Shown here: positions 26,108-33,738 of the stretch, piece after piece | Position numbering within the stretch: position 1 is the stretch's first letter | How the letters are laid out: each line of letters opens with the position of its first letter | Assembly (NCBI RefSeq): GCF_000382285.1 | Contig: NZ_KB907925.1 | Coordinates: forward strand, 372,001 to 436,000 | From: Solimonas variicoloris DSM 15731 | GTDB taxonomy: Bacteria; Pseudomonadota; Gammaproteobacteria; Nevskiales; Nevskiaceae | Length of the DNA stretch: 64,000 nucleotides | Direction of reading: 5' to 3' | Notes under the pieces: model-generated | Database searches by the model: none | What the model was told of the DNA's origin: nothing | The model's input: the letters and a program-made list of their open reading frames with translations, nothing else | Program-made: the position numbers and the translations under genes

Positions 26108-26812
26108 ATGACTTCCGCGACACGATCCATCTTCATCACCGGCGGCGGCTCCGGGCTCGGCGCCGCGGTCGCGCGCCGCCTGGCGGCGGGCGGCGCGCGC
26201 CTCGGTCTGGCCGGCCGCCGTGCCGAACCGCTCGCGGCGCTGGCCGCCGAGCTGCGCGCGCAGGGCGCCGTGGCGCAGGCCTACCCGCTCGACGTCAGCG
26301 ACGCCGCCGCGCTCGAAGCCGCGATTGACGACTTCGCGCCGGACGCGCTGGTCTGCAGCGCCGCGATCCTCGGCCGCGGCGACATCTGGACCGCGCTGAC
26401 GCCGCAGCGCTTCGCCGAGGTGATGGCGATCAACGTCGGCGGCACCTTCAACGCGTGCCGCGCGGCGATGCGCCTGTGGCGGGCGCGTGGCAGCGGCGGC
26501 GACATCGTCAACGTTTCCTCGCTCGGCGGCCTGCGCGGCATGCAGCGCTTCGCCGGCTTCGGCGCCTACGCGACCTCCAAGCACGCCGTCGTCGGCCTCA
26601 CCGAGGCGCTCGCGCTCGAAGGCAAGCCCTACGGCATTCGCGTCAACGCCGTCGCGCCGGGCACGATGGACACGGCGATGGTCGGCGAGCTCGGCATCCA
26701 GGCGTCGACGCAGCCGGACGACATCGCTCCGACCGTCACCTTCCTGCTCGACCGCGCGCAGTCCGGGCCGATCAGCGGCACCATCGTCGAGGTGCATTGC
26801 AATGACGACTGA
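26108..26812 (+). CDS. Short-chain dehydrogenase/reductase, coupled to a PTPS-like gene
   Basis: A 234-residue classical SDR: cofactor loop TGGGSGLG, NVG in the NAG position, and catalytic Ser with YATSK. A start at GTG 26102 is also possible; I prefer the ATG. It overlaps the downstream 6-pyruvoyltetrahydropterin-synthase-like gene by 11 bases. That pairing suggests a pteridine reductase such as a sepiapterin reductase-like enzyme, but SDR substrate cannot be read from motifs. Confidence 0.85.
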   Translation: MTSATRSIFITGGGSGLGAAVARRLAAGGARLGLAGRRAEPLAALAAELRAQGAVAQAYPLDVSDAAALEAAIDDFAPDALVCSAAILGRGDIWTALTPQRFAEVMAINVGGTFNACRAAMRLWRARGSGGDIVNVSSLGGLRGMQRFAGFGAYATSKHAVVGLTEALALEGKPYGIRVNAVAPGTMDTAMVGELGIQASTQPDDIAPTVTFLLDRAQSGPISGTIVEVHCNDD

Positions 26813-27227
26813 GAAGCGCCCCATCGTCTATCTGACGCGGCGGGCCAGCTTCGCCGCCGCGCACCGCCTGTGGTCGGACGGCCTCAGCGCCGACGAGAAC
26901 CGCGCGCTGTTCGGCCCCTGCGCGCGCGACCACGGCCACGGCCACAACTACGTGATCGAGCTGACGCTGCGCGGCGGCATCGACCCGAAGACCGGCGTCG
27001 TCGTCAATCTGACCGAGATGCGCGACGCGATCCAGGAACGCATCCTCGATCACGTCGACCACCGCAATCTCAACATCGACTCGCCGCTATGCCGCGGCAT
27101 CAATCCGACCGCGGAAAACCTGGCGGTGGTGTTCTGGAACGCGCTGCAGCCGCGGTTCGGCGAGCTGATGTACGAGCTGACGCTGTACGAGACCGAAAAG
27201 AACTGGGTGCGCTACCGCGGCGAGTGA
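26802..27227 (+). CDS. 6-pyruvoyl/6-carboxy-tetrahydropterin synthase family protein
   Basis: A 141-residue protein with the family's zinc histidines (His21, His46, His48), a catalytic Cys40 in GPCARDHGHGHNY, and PTAENLAV with its conserved glutamate. Segments such as GGIDPKTGVVVNL and the terminal LYETEKNWVRYRGE resemble eukaryotic-type PTPS at least as well as QueD. It could therefore make a tetrahydropterin cofactor rather than queuosine precursors. No other queuosine or folate gene is nearby. It overlaps the SDR gene by 11 bases. Confidence 0.88.
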   Translation: MTTEKRPIVYLTRRASFAAAHRLWSDGLSADENRALFGPCARDHGHGHNYVIELTLRGGIDPKTGVVVNLTEMRDAIQERILDHVDHRNLNIDSPLCRGINPTAENLAVVFWNALQPRFGELMYELTLYETEKNWVRYRGE

Positions 27228-27337
27228 CCGGTGCGGCGCCGAATTACTGCAAACGGTCGAAGCTCGGCGCCGCGCGCTTGCCGGACACTGGACGCCGAAC
27301 CCTTTCATGCGCCGCGCGGCGGCACGGTCCTGAATCC

Positions 27338-28567
27338 ATGAGCGACGCTGCTTCGACCTACGTCATCGTCGGTGCCGGCCAGGCCGGCGGCGAACTCGCC
27401 GCCGAGCTGCGCAAGCTCGGTTACGCCGGCCGCATCGTGCTGCTCGGCGAGGAGCCGCATATCCCGTACCGGCGGCCGCCGCTGTCCAAGGCCTATCTCG
27501 CCGGCGAGATCGCCGAGGCCGGGCTGTACGTGATCCAGGAGGCGCAGCTCGCCAAGATCGGCGTCGAGTTCGTCGGCAATGCGCGCGTCGCCGCCATCGA
27601 CCGCGCGGCGAAGACAGTGCGGCTCGCCGACGGCCGCGCGTTCGCCTACGACAAGCTGGCGCTGACCACCGGCGGCCGCGCGCGCATGCTGACGCTGCCC
27701 GGCGCCGAGCGCCCGAACGTGCTGGCGCTGCGCACGATCGCCGACGTGCAGAAGCTCAAGCCGTACTGCCAGCCGGGCCGGCGCATCGTCATCATCGGCG
27801 GCGGCTTCATCGGTCTGGAGACCGCGGCGGTCGCCCGCAAGCTCGGCCTGCAGGTCACCGTGCTCGAAGGCCTGCCGCGCGTGCTCGCGCGCGTCACCGT
27901 GCCGGAGGTTTCGGCGTTCTTCGAGCGCGTGCACCGCGAGGCCGGCGTCGACCTGCGCACCGGCGTGCAGATCGAGGGCTTCGAAGGCGAGCCCGACGTG
28001 ACGCAGGTGCTGCTCGCCGGCGGCGAGAAGATTCCCGCCGATGTGGTCGTGGTCGGCATCGGCCTGACGCCGAACACCGAACTCGCCGAAGCCGCCGGCC
28101 TCGCCGTCGACAACGGCATCGTCGTTGACGAACATGCGCAGACCTCGGACCCGGACATCGTCGCCGCCGGCGACTGCACCAACCACCCGAGCGAATTCCT
28201 CGGCCGCCGCGTGCGCCTGGAATCGGTGCAGAACGCGATGGAACAGGCGCGCAGCGCCGCGCGCACGATGGCCGGCAAGCCGGATCCGTATCGCGCGGTG
28301 CCGTGGTTCTGGTCCGATCAGTACGACCTCAAGCTGCAGATGGTCGGCCTGTCGTCCGGCTTCGACCGCTTCGTCGTGCGCGGCGATCTCGGCGGGCGTG
28401 CGTTCGCCGCGTTCTACCTGAAGGACGGCCGGCTGATCGCCGCCGACGCCGTCAGCCGGCCACAGGATTTCATGTTCGCCAAGAAGCTGGTGGCGATGGC
28501 GGCGAGTGTCGATCCGGCACAGCTCGCCGACGAGTCGGTGCCGCTGAAGAATCTCGTGCCCGCCTGA
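27338..28567 (+). CDS. FAD-dependent ferredoxin reductase
   Basis: A 409-residue reductase of the rhodocoxin/putidaredoxin reductase type. FAD-binding YVIVGAGQAGGELAAELR at the N-terminus, PYRRPPLSKAYLAG, NAD(P)H-binding IVIIGGGFIGLETAAVARKLG near residue 150, and DIVAAGDCTNH near residue 270 are all present, with the reductase C-terminal domain after about 320. It passes electrons from NAD(P)H to the [2Fe-2S] ferredoxin encoded 13 bases downstream. Confidence 0.92.
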   Translation: MSDAASTYVIVGAGQAGGELAAELRKLGYAGRIVLLGEEPHIPYRRPPLSKAYLAGEIAEAGLYVIQEAQLAKIGVEFVGNARVAAIDRAAKTVRLADGRAFAYDKLALTTGGRARMLTLPGAERPNVLALRTIADVQKLKPYCQPGRRIVIIGGGFIGLETAAVARKLGLQVTVLEGLPRVLARVTVPEVSAFFERVHREAGVDLRTGVQIEGFEGEPDVTQVLLAGGEKIPADVVVVGIGLTPNTELAEAAGLAVDNGIVVDEHAQTSDPDIVAAGDCTNHPSEFLGRRVRLESVQNAMEQARSAARTMAGKPDPYRAVPWFWSDQYDLKLQMVGLSSGFDRFVVRGDLGGRAFAAFYLKDGRLIAADAVSRPQDFMFAKKLVAMAASVDPAQLADESVPLKNLVPA

Positions 28568-28580
28568 GGCTCTGCCGCGC

Positions 28581-28898
28581 ATGCCCAAAATCGTTTTCGT
28601 GCAGCCCGACGGCCGTCGCCAGGTCGTCGATGCGCCGGTCGGCCAGTCGCTGATGGAAGCGGCGACCCAGCATCTGGTGCCCGGCATCGTCGGCGAGTGC
28701 GGCGGCTCCTGCTCCTGCGCGACCTGCCACGTCTACATCGACGAGCCGTGGTTTTCGCAGCTCGCGCCGGCCGACGAAATGGAAGCCGGCATGCTCGAAG
28801 GCGCGGTGGCGCCGGGGCCGCACAGCCGACTCGGCTGCCAGGTGCCGGTGACCGACGCGCTCGACGGCCTCGTCGCGCACGTGCCGCCCGGCCAATGA
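28581..28898 (+). CDS. [2Fe-2S] ferredoxin, adrenodoxin/putidaredoxin type
   Basis: A 105-residue ferredoxin whose cluster cysteines follow the vertebrate/adrenodoxin spacing: Cys40-x5-Cys46-x2-Cys49-x36-Cys86. An extra Cys44 sits in the loop. With the reductase immediately upstream it forms a complete redox chain of the sort that serves a cytochrome P450 or a Rieske/non-haem oxygenase, but no oxygenase of either kind is in this window. Confidence 0.93.
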   Translation: MPKIVFVQPDGRRQVVDAPVGQSLMEAATQHLVPGIVGECGGSCSCATCHVYIDEPWFSQLAPADEMEAGMLEGAVAPGPHSRLGCQVPVTDALDGLVAHVPPGQ

Positions 28899-28922
28899 CG
28901 GTTTCTGCCTGAAGCGCCGCGC

Positions 28923-30239
28923 TTGAGCGCCCTTCTATCCCGCGTGCCGCTGCTGGCGCAGACCGCGTCCGCGCTCGGCCGCCGCGTGTGGACGCGCGTG
29001 CACGTGCCGGACGATCTCACCGCGGTGTCGCGCGTCGACCGCGAGGCCGAGGTCGACGCGCGCGAGGTCGGCATGCGCGCCGCCGCGCCCGAGCGCATCT
29101 GGGCGGCGGTCGAGCATCTGTTCCGCGGCGGCGTGCATCCGGCGATCACCATGGTGCTGCGCCGCCGCGGCCGCATCGTGCTCAAGCGCTCGATCGGCTG
29201 CGTGCACGGCAATCTGCCGGGCGACGAGGGCGCGCCGGTCGTGATCCGGCCGGACTCGCCGGTCAGCCTGTTCTCGGCGTCGAAGGCGATTTCGGCGCTG
29301 CTCGTGCACAAGCTGGTCGACGACGGTCGCCTTTCGCTCGACGACCGCGTCGTCGACTTCATTCCCGAGTTCGCGCCGCACGGCAAGCATCGCGTCACGA
29401 TCCGCGGCCTGCTCGCGCATCGCGCCGGCATTCCGGCGGTGCCGCACGTCGAGCCGACGCCGGAACTGCTGCATCGCTGGGACGAGATCATCGACCTGCT
29501 GTGCCGGGCGAGGCCCTTCGATCCGGATTTCGGCAAGCAGGCCTATCACGCCCTCAGCGCCGGCTTCATCGTCGGCGAAGTCGTGCGCCGCGCGAGCGGC
29601 CGCGAGCTGCCGGAACTGCTGCGCGAATGGCTCGCCGAGCCGCTGGGGCTGCAGTATCTGAGCTTCGGTCTGGCGCCGGAGCTGCGCCATCTGGCGCCGG
29701 TCAACGCGCGCACCGGGCCGCTGCCGTTCTGGCCGGCGACCGCGTACATCCGGCGCGCGGTCGGCGTGCCGTTCTCGGCGGCGGTCGCGGCGTCGAACCA
29801 CGAGGCGTTCCTGTCGGCGGTGGTGCCGGCCGGCAACATCTACGCCAATGCCGACGACGTCTCGCGCGTGCTGCAGATGCTGCTCAACGGCGGCGAGCTC
29901 GACGGCGTGCGCGTGCTCCGGCCGGAGACCGTCGCCGATGCGCTGCGCCCGGTCGGCCCGCTGCAGGTCGACCGCACGCTGATGTTTCCGTTGCGCTTCT
30001 CGGCCGGCTTCATGCTCGGCCAGAACCCGATCGGCCTGTTCGGACCGCGCAGCGGCATGGCCTTCGGCCATCTCGGTTTCATCAGCGTGCTGTGCTGGGC
30101 CGATCCGGAACGCGACATCTCGGTCGCCATTCTCAACACCGGCAAGGCGATGGCGCCGGCGATCGTCATGCGCATGATCGGCGTGCTGCGCGCGATCGCC
30201 GACGAGTGCCCGCGCGACGCCGTCGGGCGCGGACGATAG
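28923..30239 (+). CDS. Serine hydrolase, beta-lactamase/EstB family
   Basis: A 438-residue class C beta-lactamase-like esterase. The nucleophile motif is SASK within LFSASKAISALLVHKLVDDG. YHALSAGFIVGEVV supplies the Tyr-x-x region, and FGHLGF near the end replaces the KTG box. The start is taken as TTG at 28923, 24 bases after the ferredoxin stop; there is no in-frame ATG until about residue 50, so the exact N-terminus is uncertain. There is no signal peptide, so a cytoplasmic esterase is most likely. Confidence 0.82.
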   Translation: MSALLSRVPLLAQTASALGRRVWTRVHVPDDLTAVSRVDREAEVDAREVGMRAAAPERIWAAVEHLFRGGVHPAITMVLRRRGRIVLKRSIGCVHGNLPGDEGAPVVIRPDSPVSLFSASKAISALLVHKLVDDGRLSLDDRVVDFIPEFAPHGKHRVTIRGLLAHRAGIPAVPHVEPTPELLHRWDEIIDLLCRARPFDPDFGKQAYHALSAGFIVGEVVRRASGRELPELLREWLAEPLGLQYLSFGLAPELRHLAPVNARTGPLPFWPATAYIRRAVGVPFSAAVAASNHEAFLSAVVPAGNIYANADDVSRVLQMLLNGGELDGVRVLRPETVADALRPVGPLQVDRTLMFPLRFSAGFMLGQNPIGLFGPRSGMAFGHLGFISVLCWADPERDISVAILNTGKAMAPAIVMRMIGVLRAIADECPRDAVGRGR

Positions 30240-30257
30240 CGCGGCGCCGCCGCGCGC

Positions 30258-31040
30258 TCAGGCGCCGAGCACGAACGAGCTCATGCTCAGCGAGCTCAGC
30301 ACCGCCGTGTTGAACAGGCGCAGCGTCTCGTCGGGCTGCTGCAGCGCCAGCGGGTACAGCAGCGGGTAGTAATGCTCGGCGGTCGGCACCGCGAGCCGCG
30401 TGTTGTCGCCGAAGTTCTGCGCGTAGTCGATCAGCGCCGCATGGTCGCCGGCTTCCAGGCTGCGGCGCCAGCGCGCGTCGCATGCCAGCGCCCAGTCGTA
30501 GGGCTGCGGGCGGTGGAAATCGAACACGTAGAGGTTGTGCACGGCGTTGCCGCTGCCGAGCACGAGGATGCCTTCATCGCGCAGCGGCGCCAGCGCGCGG
30601 CCGAGCCCGTAGTGGAAGGCGGCTGGCTGGCGCATGTCGAGGCTCAGCTGCACGACCGGCACGTCGGCGCGCGGGTAGAGCGCGAGCAGCACGCTCCAGG
30701 CGCCATGGTCGAGGCCGCGGCCGGGATCGAGATGCACGGCGTGCTGCGCCTGCAGCAGATCGGCGACACGCTGCGCGAGCGAGGGGCTGCCGGGCGCCGG
30801 ATAGCGCACGTCGAACAGCGCCTTCGGAAAGCCGTAGAAGTCGTGGATCGTTTCCGGCGTCGCGGTGGCGCTGAGGTAGATGCCGCGCGTTTCCCAGTGC
30901 GCCGAGATGCAGAGGATCGCGCGCGGCTTCGGCAGCTCGCGGCCCAGCGCCTGCCACTGGCGGCGGAACGCGTTGTCCTCGATCGCGTTCATCGGCGAGC
31001 CGTGACCGACGAACAGCGCCGGCATGCGCGCCGCGCTCAC
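30258..31040 (-). CDS. ygiD: 4,5-DOPA-extradiol-dioxygenase family protein (YgiD)
   Basis: A 260-residue LigB-type protein. Likely metal ligands are His in VGHGSPMNAI, His in ISAHWETRGIYL and His in GNAVHNLYV. RGLDHGAWSVL, another conserved block, is also present. Escherichia coli YgiD has DOPA 4,5-dioxygenase activity in vitro; the physiological substrate in bacteria is unclear. Length and motif order are normal. Convergent with the serine hydrolase gene. Confidence 0.92.
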   Translation of the reverse strand: MSAARMPALFVGHGSPMNAIEDNAFRRQWQALGRELPKPRAILCISAHWETRGIYLSATATPETIHDFYGFPKALFDVRYPAPGSPSLAQRVADLLQAQHAVHLDPGRGLDHGAWSVLLALYPRADVPVVQLSLDMRQPAAFHYGLGRALAPLRDEGILVLGSGNAVHNLYVFDFHRPQPYDWALACDARWRRSLEAGDHAALIDYAQNFGDNTRLAVPTAEHYYPLLYPLALQQPDETLRLFNTAVLSSLSMSSFVLGA

Positions 31041-31141
31041 GAGACCGGCTCCGCCGCGGCCTGCGCCGGCCGCTGCCGCCTGTCCGTCAGAGTCCGGTCG
31101 TCCATGTCCGCCTCACCGTGCCGTGACGAAGCGATCCTAGC

Positions 31142-31160
31142 GCGCGGCCGAAGGCCGCGC
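31142..31160 (-). terminator. Hairpin downstream of the small exported protein gene
   Basis: Perfect 8-bp stem GCGCGGCC / GGCCGCGC with a GAA loop, 50 bases past the stop of the gene at 31211-31624. No T-run follows on the minus strand, so this may be a Rho-assisted or weak terminator. Confidence 0.35.
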
Positions 31161-31210
31161 TTGTGCGCTGTGCCGCAGTGCGCGCAGCGGCGACGGCCGC
31201 GCGCGACGCC

Positions 31211-31624
31211 TCAGTGCTTGGGACCGTTGCCGTGCCCGTGGCCGGACTTGTGCTCCGGGTCATGCCCGTTGCCTTGGCTGGCACCGCGGCCATGCTGCTT
31301 CTGGTAGGACGGCACGTAGACCTTCTCGTACCAGTCGTCGTCGACGAAGTAGACGCGCTGGCCGCAGGCGCCGTATTCGGAGCAGTGCTGGCTCCAGTGC
31401 TTGGCGTGACCGGGCGGCACGTGCAGATAGAGCGGTGCGCCGGCGGGCGCGCCGCGCACGATCACCGGTTCCGGATAGATCAGCCGCGGCTGCGGCACGC
31501 CGCCGATGTCGATGCGGCCGTAGAAGCCGGGCTCGCCGACCGTCACGGACACGCCGACCTCGGCGCTCGCCGCGGCGCTGGCGGCGAGCGAGATCGCGGC
31601 GAGGATGAAGGGCAGGGCTTTCAT
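31211..31624 (-). CDS. Conserved exported protein of unknown function
   Basis: A 137-residue product with a signal peptide (MKALPFILAAISLAASAAASA). The mature part begins EVGVSVTVGEPGFYGRIDIG and contains PLYLHVPPGHAKHWSQHC, ACGQRVYFVDDDWY and a His/Gly-rich tail (HGHGNGPKH). I recognise the pattern from many proteobacterial 'hypothetical periplasmic' proteins; no function is known. The His-rich tail might bind metal. Confidence 0.78.
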   Translation of the reverse strand: MKALPFILAAISLAASAAASAEVGVSVTVGEPGFYGRIDIGGVPQPRLIYPEPVIVRGAPAGAPLYLHVPPGHAKHWSQHCSEYGACGQRVYFVDDDWYEKVYVPSYQKQHGRGASQGNGHDPEHKSGHGHGNGPKH

Positions 31625-31709
31625 GGTCGTGGCTCCGGGACGGGGGATCAGTGATTCTAGGCGCGTTCGCGGTCTTTGGCCGATCCGGCGTGCCGGGGCC
31701 GTCGCCGCT

Positions 31710-32129
31710 TCACCATGAATCCGGATATTCGGCATGCGTCGGCAGGCCGCCGCTGCCGCAGGCCCACGGCGCGCGCGAGGCCCAGAAGATGTGATCGGTC
31801 GGCGCCATCGGCGGCGGCGCGTCGAGCGAGCCGGCCGGAATCACTACCAGCGTGCTGTTGCGCCGCACGCGCGGCAGCGGCGCGCCGCAGTGCCGGCAGA
31901 ACCATTTGCCGAAAGCCTTCGCGCCCGGCAGCTCGTAGCGGCCGATCGCGTCCTCGCCGGACAGCCAGCGCAGCTGCGTGGCGTCGGCCGTCAGATTGGT
32001 CGCATGCCCGGTGCCGCTGCTCTTGCGGCAGCGCGAGCAATGGCAGTGGATCATCTTCTGGAACGGCGGATCGATTTCGAAGCGCACCGTGCCGCACAGA
32101 CAGGCGCCCTGGATACTGCCTTCCGCCAT
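31710..32129 (-). CDS. GFA/CENP-V family zinc protein
   Basis: A 139-residue protein with the paired zinc sites of the GFA family: GACLCGTVRF, HCHCSRCRKSSG and FCRHCGAPL. The family is named after a glutathione-dependent formaldehyde-activating enzyme, but most members, including this one, have no proven activity. A GGGAGACGAAGC precedes the ATG. First of several small enzyme genes on this strand. Confidence 0.88.
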   Translation of the reverse strand: MAEGSIQGACLCGTVRFEIDPPFQKMIHCHCSRCRKSSGTGHATNLTADATQLRWLSGEDAIGRYELPGAKAFGKWFCRHCGAPLPRVRRNSTLVVIPAGSLDAPPPMAPTDHIFWASRAPWACGSGGLPTHAEYPDSW

Positions 32130-32170
32130 GCTTCGTCTCCCTTGCGTTGCGATCGCGGTCCGCCGCAGCC

Positions 32171-32563
32171 TCAGCGCAGCGGCTCGACCAGATGGGCGCG
32201 ATGAGCCGGCGCCGGGTAGGGCTCCGGCCAGAACTCGACGAGGCGCACGATCCGGCCCCGCTCGACCGTGAAGAACGACAGCGCGCGCGCCTGCTGCGCG
32301 CCGTCGGTCACCGACACGTCGGTGACGACCTCGTCGCTCGCGGCGACGAGGCGATGGAGCTCGAAGCGCCAGGGGCCGTGCGCCGGGTATTCGCGATTCA
32401 TGCGCGCGAAGTTCGCGGCGCCGCGGATGCGCTCGCCGGACTGCGGCCATTCGAGGACGAAGCGTTCGTCGAGCACGGCCGCGACCGCATCGAAATCGTT
32501 CGACGCCATCAGGCGCCAGAAGCTGCGGACCACGGATTCGGCGCTGGCGTGTGCGGACGGCAT
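32171..32563 (-). CDS. NTF2-like/SnoaL-family protein
   Basis: A 130-residue protein with the NTF2-like fold pattern: ESVVRSFWRLMASNDFDAVAAVLDERFVLEWPQSGERIRG (split here only as a landmark), then FELHRLVAASDEVVTDVSV and a final VEFWPEPYPAPAHRA typical of SnoaL-like enzymes. Members include isomerases, dehydratases and ketosteroid isomerase-like proteins; function here cannot be assigned. Confidence 0.8.
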   Translation of the reverse strand: MPSAHASAESVVRSFWRLMASNDFDAVAAVLDERFVLEWPQSGERIRGAANFARMNREYPAHGPWRFELHRLVAASDEVVTDVSVTDGAQQARALSFFTVERGRIVRLVEFWPEPYPAPAHRAHLVEPLR

Positions 32564-32633
32564 CGGCGCATTGTCGAGTGCGTGCGGACGGCGGACAAGT
32601 GCGGACGCCGCGCCGCCGCGCGCCGGCCCGGGC

Positions 32634-33185
32634 TCAGGCCGCCGGCAGGACGCGGTAGCGGCTCTGCACGAGGCCGTTGGCGGCCGCCGAGGTCTGCAGG
32701 TGTTCGAGCCGGCTGCCGCCGCCGTCGGCGGCGAACAGCGGGATGCCGTCGCCGAGCAGCACCGGCACGCGGGTGAGGGTCAGCTCGCGGATCAGGCCGG
32801 CGGCGAGAAAGCGCCGGATCGTCTGGCCGCCGTCGATGTAGAGATGCCGATGGCCGGCTGCCGCGAGCCGGGCCGCGATCGCGGCCGGCGCGCCGCCATC
32901 GGCCACCACCTTGCCGTGCAGCCGCGGCGGCAGCGCCAGTTCGCGTGCGCTCAGGACCACGACGGTCCGCCCTTCGTACGGCCACTCGGGAAAGTCGCGC
33001 GCCGTCTCGAAAGTCTTGCGGCCCATGACGATGGCGTCGACCGTGGCGATGAAGCGCTCGTAGGGCAGGCCGAGGCCGCGCTGGTCGAGGAATTCGGGTT
33101 TCGTCAGCCAGTCGAGCGCGCCGTCGCGGCGGGAGATGAAGCCGTCGACGCTGGTGGCGATGAACACGGAGCAATGCGGGTGCAT
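32634..33185 (-). CDS. Dihydrofolate reductase-like (RibD C-terminal) protein
   Basis: A 183-residue protein with the DHFR/RibD-C fold: CSVFIATSVDGFISRRDG at the start, IVMGRKTFETARDFPEWPY in the NADPH-binding part, and HLYIDGGQTIRRFLAAGLI near residue 130. Stand-alone members of this family are often annotated as dihydrofolate reductase family proteins, but few have been shown to reduce dihydrofolate. Normal length. Confidence 0.87.
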   Translation of the reverse strand: MHPHCSVFIATSVDGFISRRDGALDWLTKPEFLDQRGLGLPYERFIATVDAIVMGRKTFETARDFPEWPYEGRTVVVLSARELALPPRLHGKVVADGGAPAAIAARLAAAGHRHLYIDGGQTIRRFLAAGLIRELTLTRVPVLLGDGIPLFAADGGGSRLEHLQTSAAANGLVQSRYRVLPAA

Positions 33186-33232
33186 GAACGATGGTGCCGG
33201 ATGGTGAGGGGGTGGCGCAGGACGGCTGCGCG

Positions 33233-33637
33233 TCAGACCGGCGCGGCCGGCGTGCCGAAGCTCGCGGGATGTGCCTGCACGAAGCGGTACAGCAGCTCGG
33301 CGAGGTCGTCGGGGTACGTGTAGAACTGGCCGTCGAGTTCGTCGAGCGCCGCCGCGCGGCCGCTGTCGGCGGGTGCGGCGGCGACGGACGTTGCGCGTGC
33401 GACGATCTCGGCGCAGCGCAGCGCGCCGATGCTGCGCAGCGCTTCCGGCGCGAACGCGACCAGTGCCGCATCCTCACGGGCGACGAACTGCGCGAAGCCG
33501 TTGTTGTTGACCTGGCTTTCCAGCGCCCAGATCGCGCTGAAGACGCGCTGCGGCAGCGGCTGGGCGGAGAAGTCGACGCGACCGTAGGCGGTATGCGGGC
33601 TCTCGAAAAGCTCGATCAGATAAAGGTTCTTGTCCAT
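33233..33637 (-). CDS. DUF4375 (DMP19-like) protein
   Basis: A 134-residue protein with LPQRVFSAIWALESQVNNNGFAQF and the EALRSIGALRCAEIV helix characteristic of the DMP19/DUF4375 family. The white-spot-virus DMP19 is a DNA mimic, but bacterial members are uncharacterised. I use the ATG at 33637 because ACGAGG lies before it; the open frame continues upstream through a Pro-rich stretch. Confidence 0.75.
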   Translation of the reverse strand: MDKNLYLIELFESPHTAYGRVDFSAQPLPQRVFSAIWALESQVNNNGFAQFVAREDAALVAFAPEALRSIGALRCAEIVARATSVAAAPADSGRAAALDELDGQFYTYPDDLAELLYRFVQAHPASFGTPAAPV

Positions 33638-33738
33638 GCGTGCGCCTCGTGGCGGGGGCGTTGGCGCGGATGGTGGCGCGCCGCGCGGCGCAGCGCTGGC
33701 CATTTGCTTGACGTCGGTGCGGACGACGGGCGCGACGT

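Noticed and set aside
26802-27227. Firm annotation as queD
   Set aside because: The sequence matches PTPS-type proteins at least as well, the neighbour is an SDR and no queuosine gene is nearby; the symbol was left blank.
28923-30239. Start at the first in-frame ATG (about codon 50) of the serine hydrolase
   Set aside because: The upstream sequence is a plausible N-terminus and the TTG start lies close to the previous gene's stop, whereas the later ATG would remove a segment before the conserved fold. The exact start remains uncertain.
30239-30256. GCGCGGC-GCC-GCCGCGC hairpin as a terminator for the serine hydrolase
   Set aside because: The short stem and missing T-run are no better than many chance GC hairpins in this DNA.
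32171-33637. Small NTF2-, DHFR- and DUF4375-type genes as a single degradation operon
   Set aside because: Gaps of 40-70 bases and unrelated predicted roles give no real evidence that they work together.
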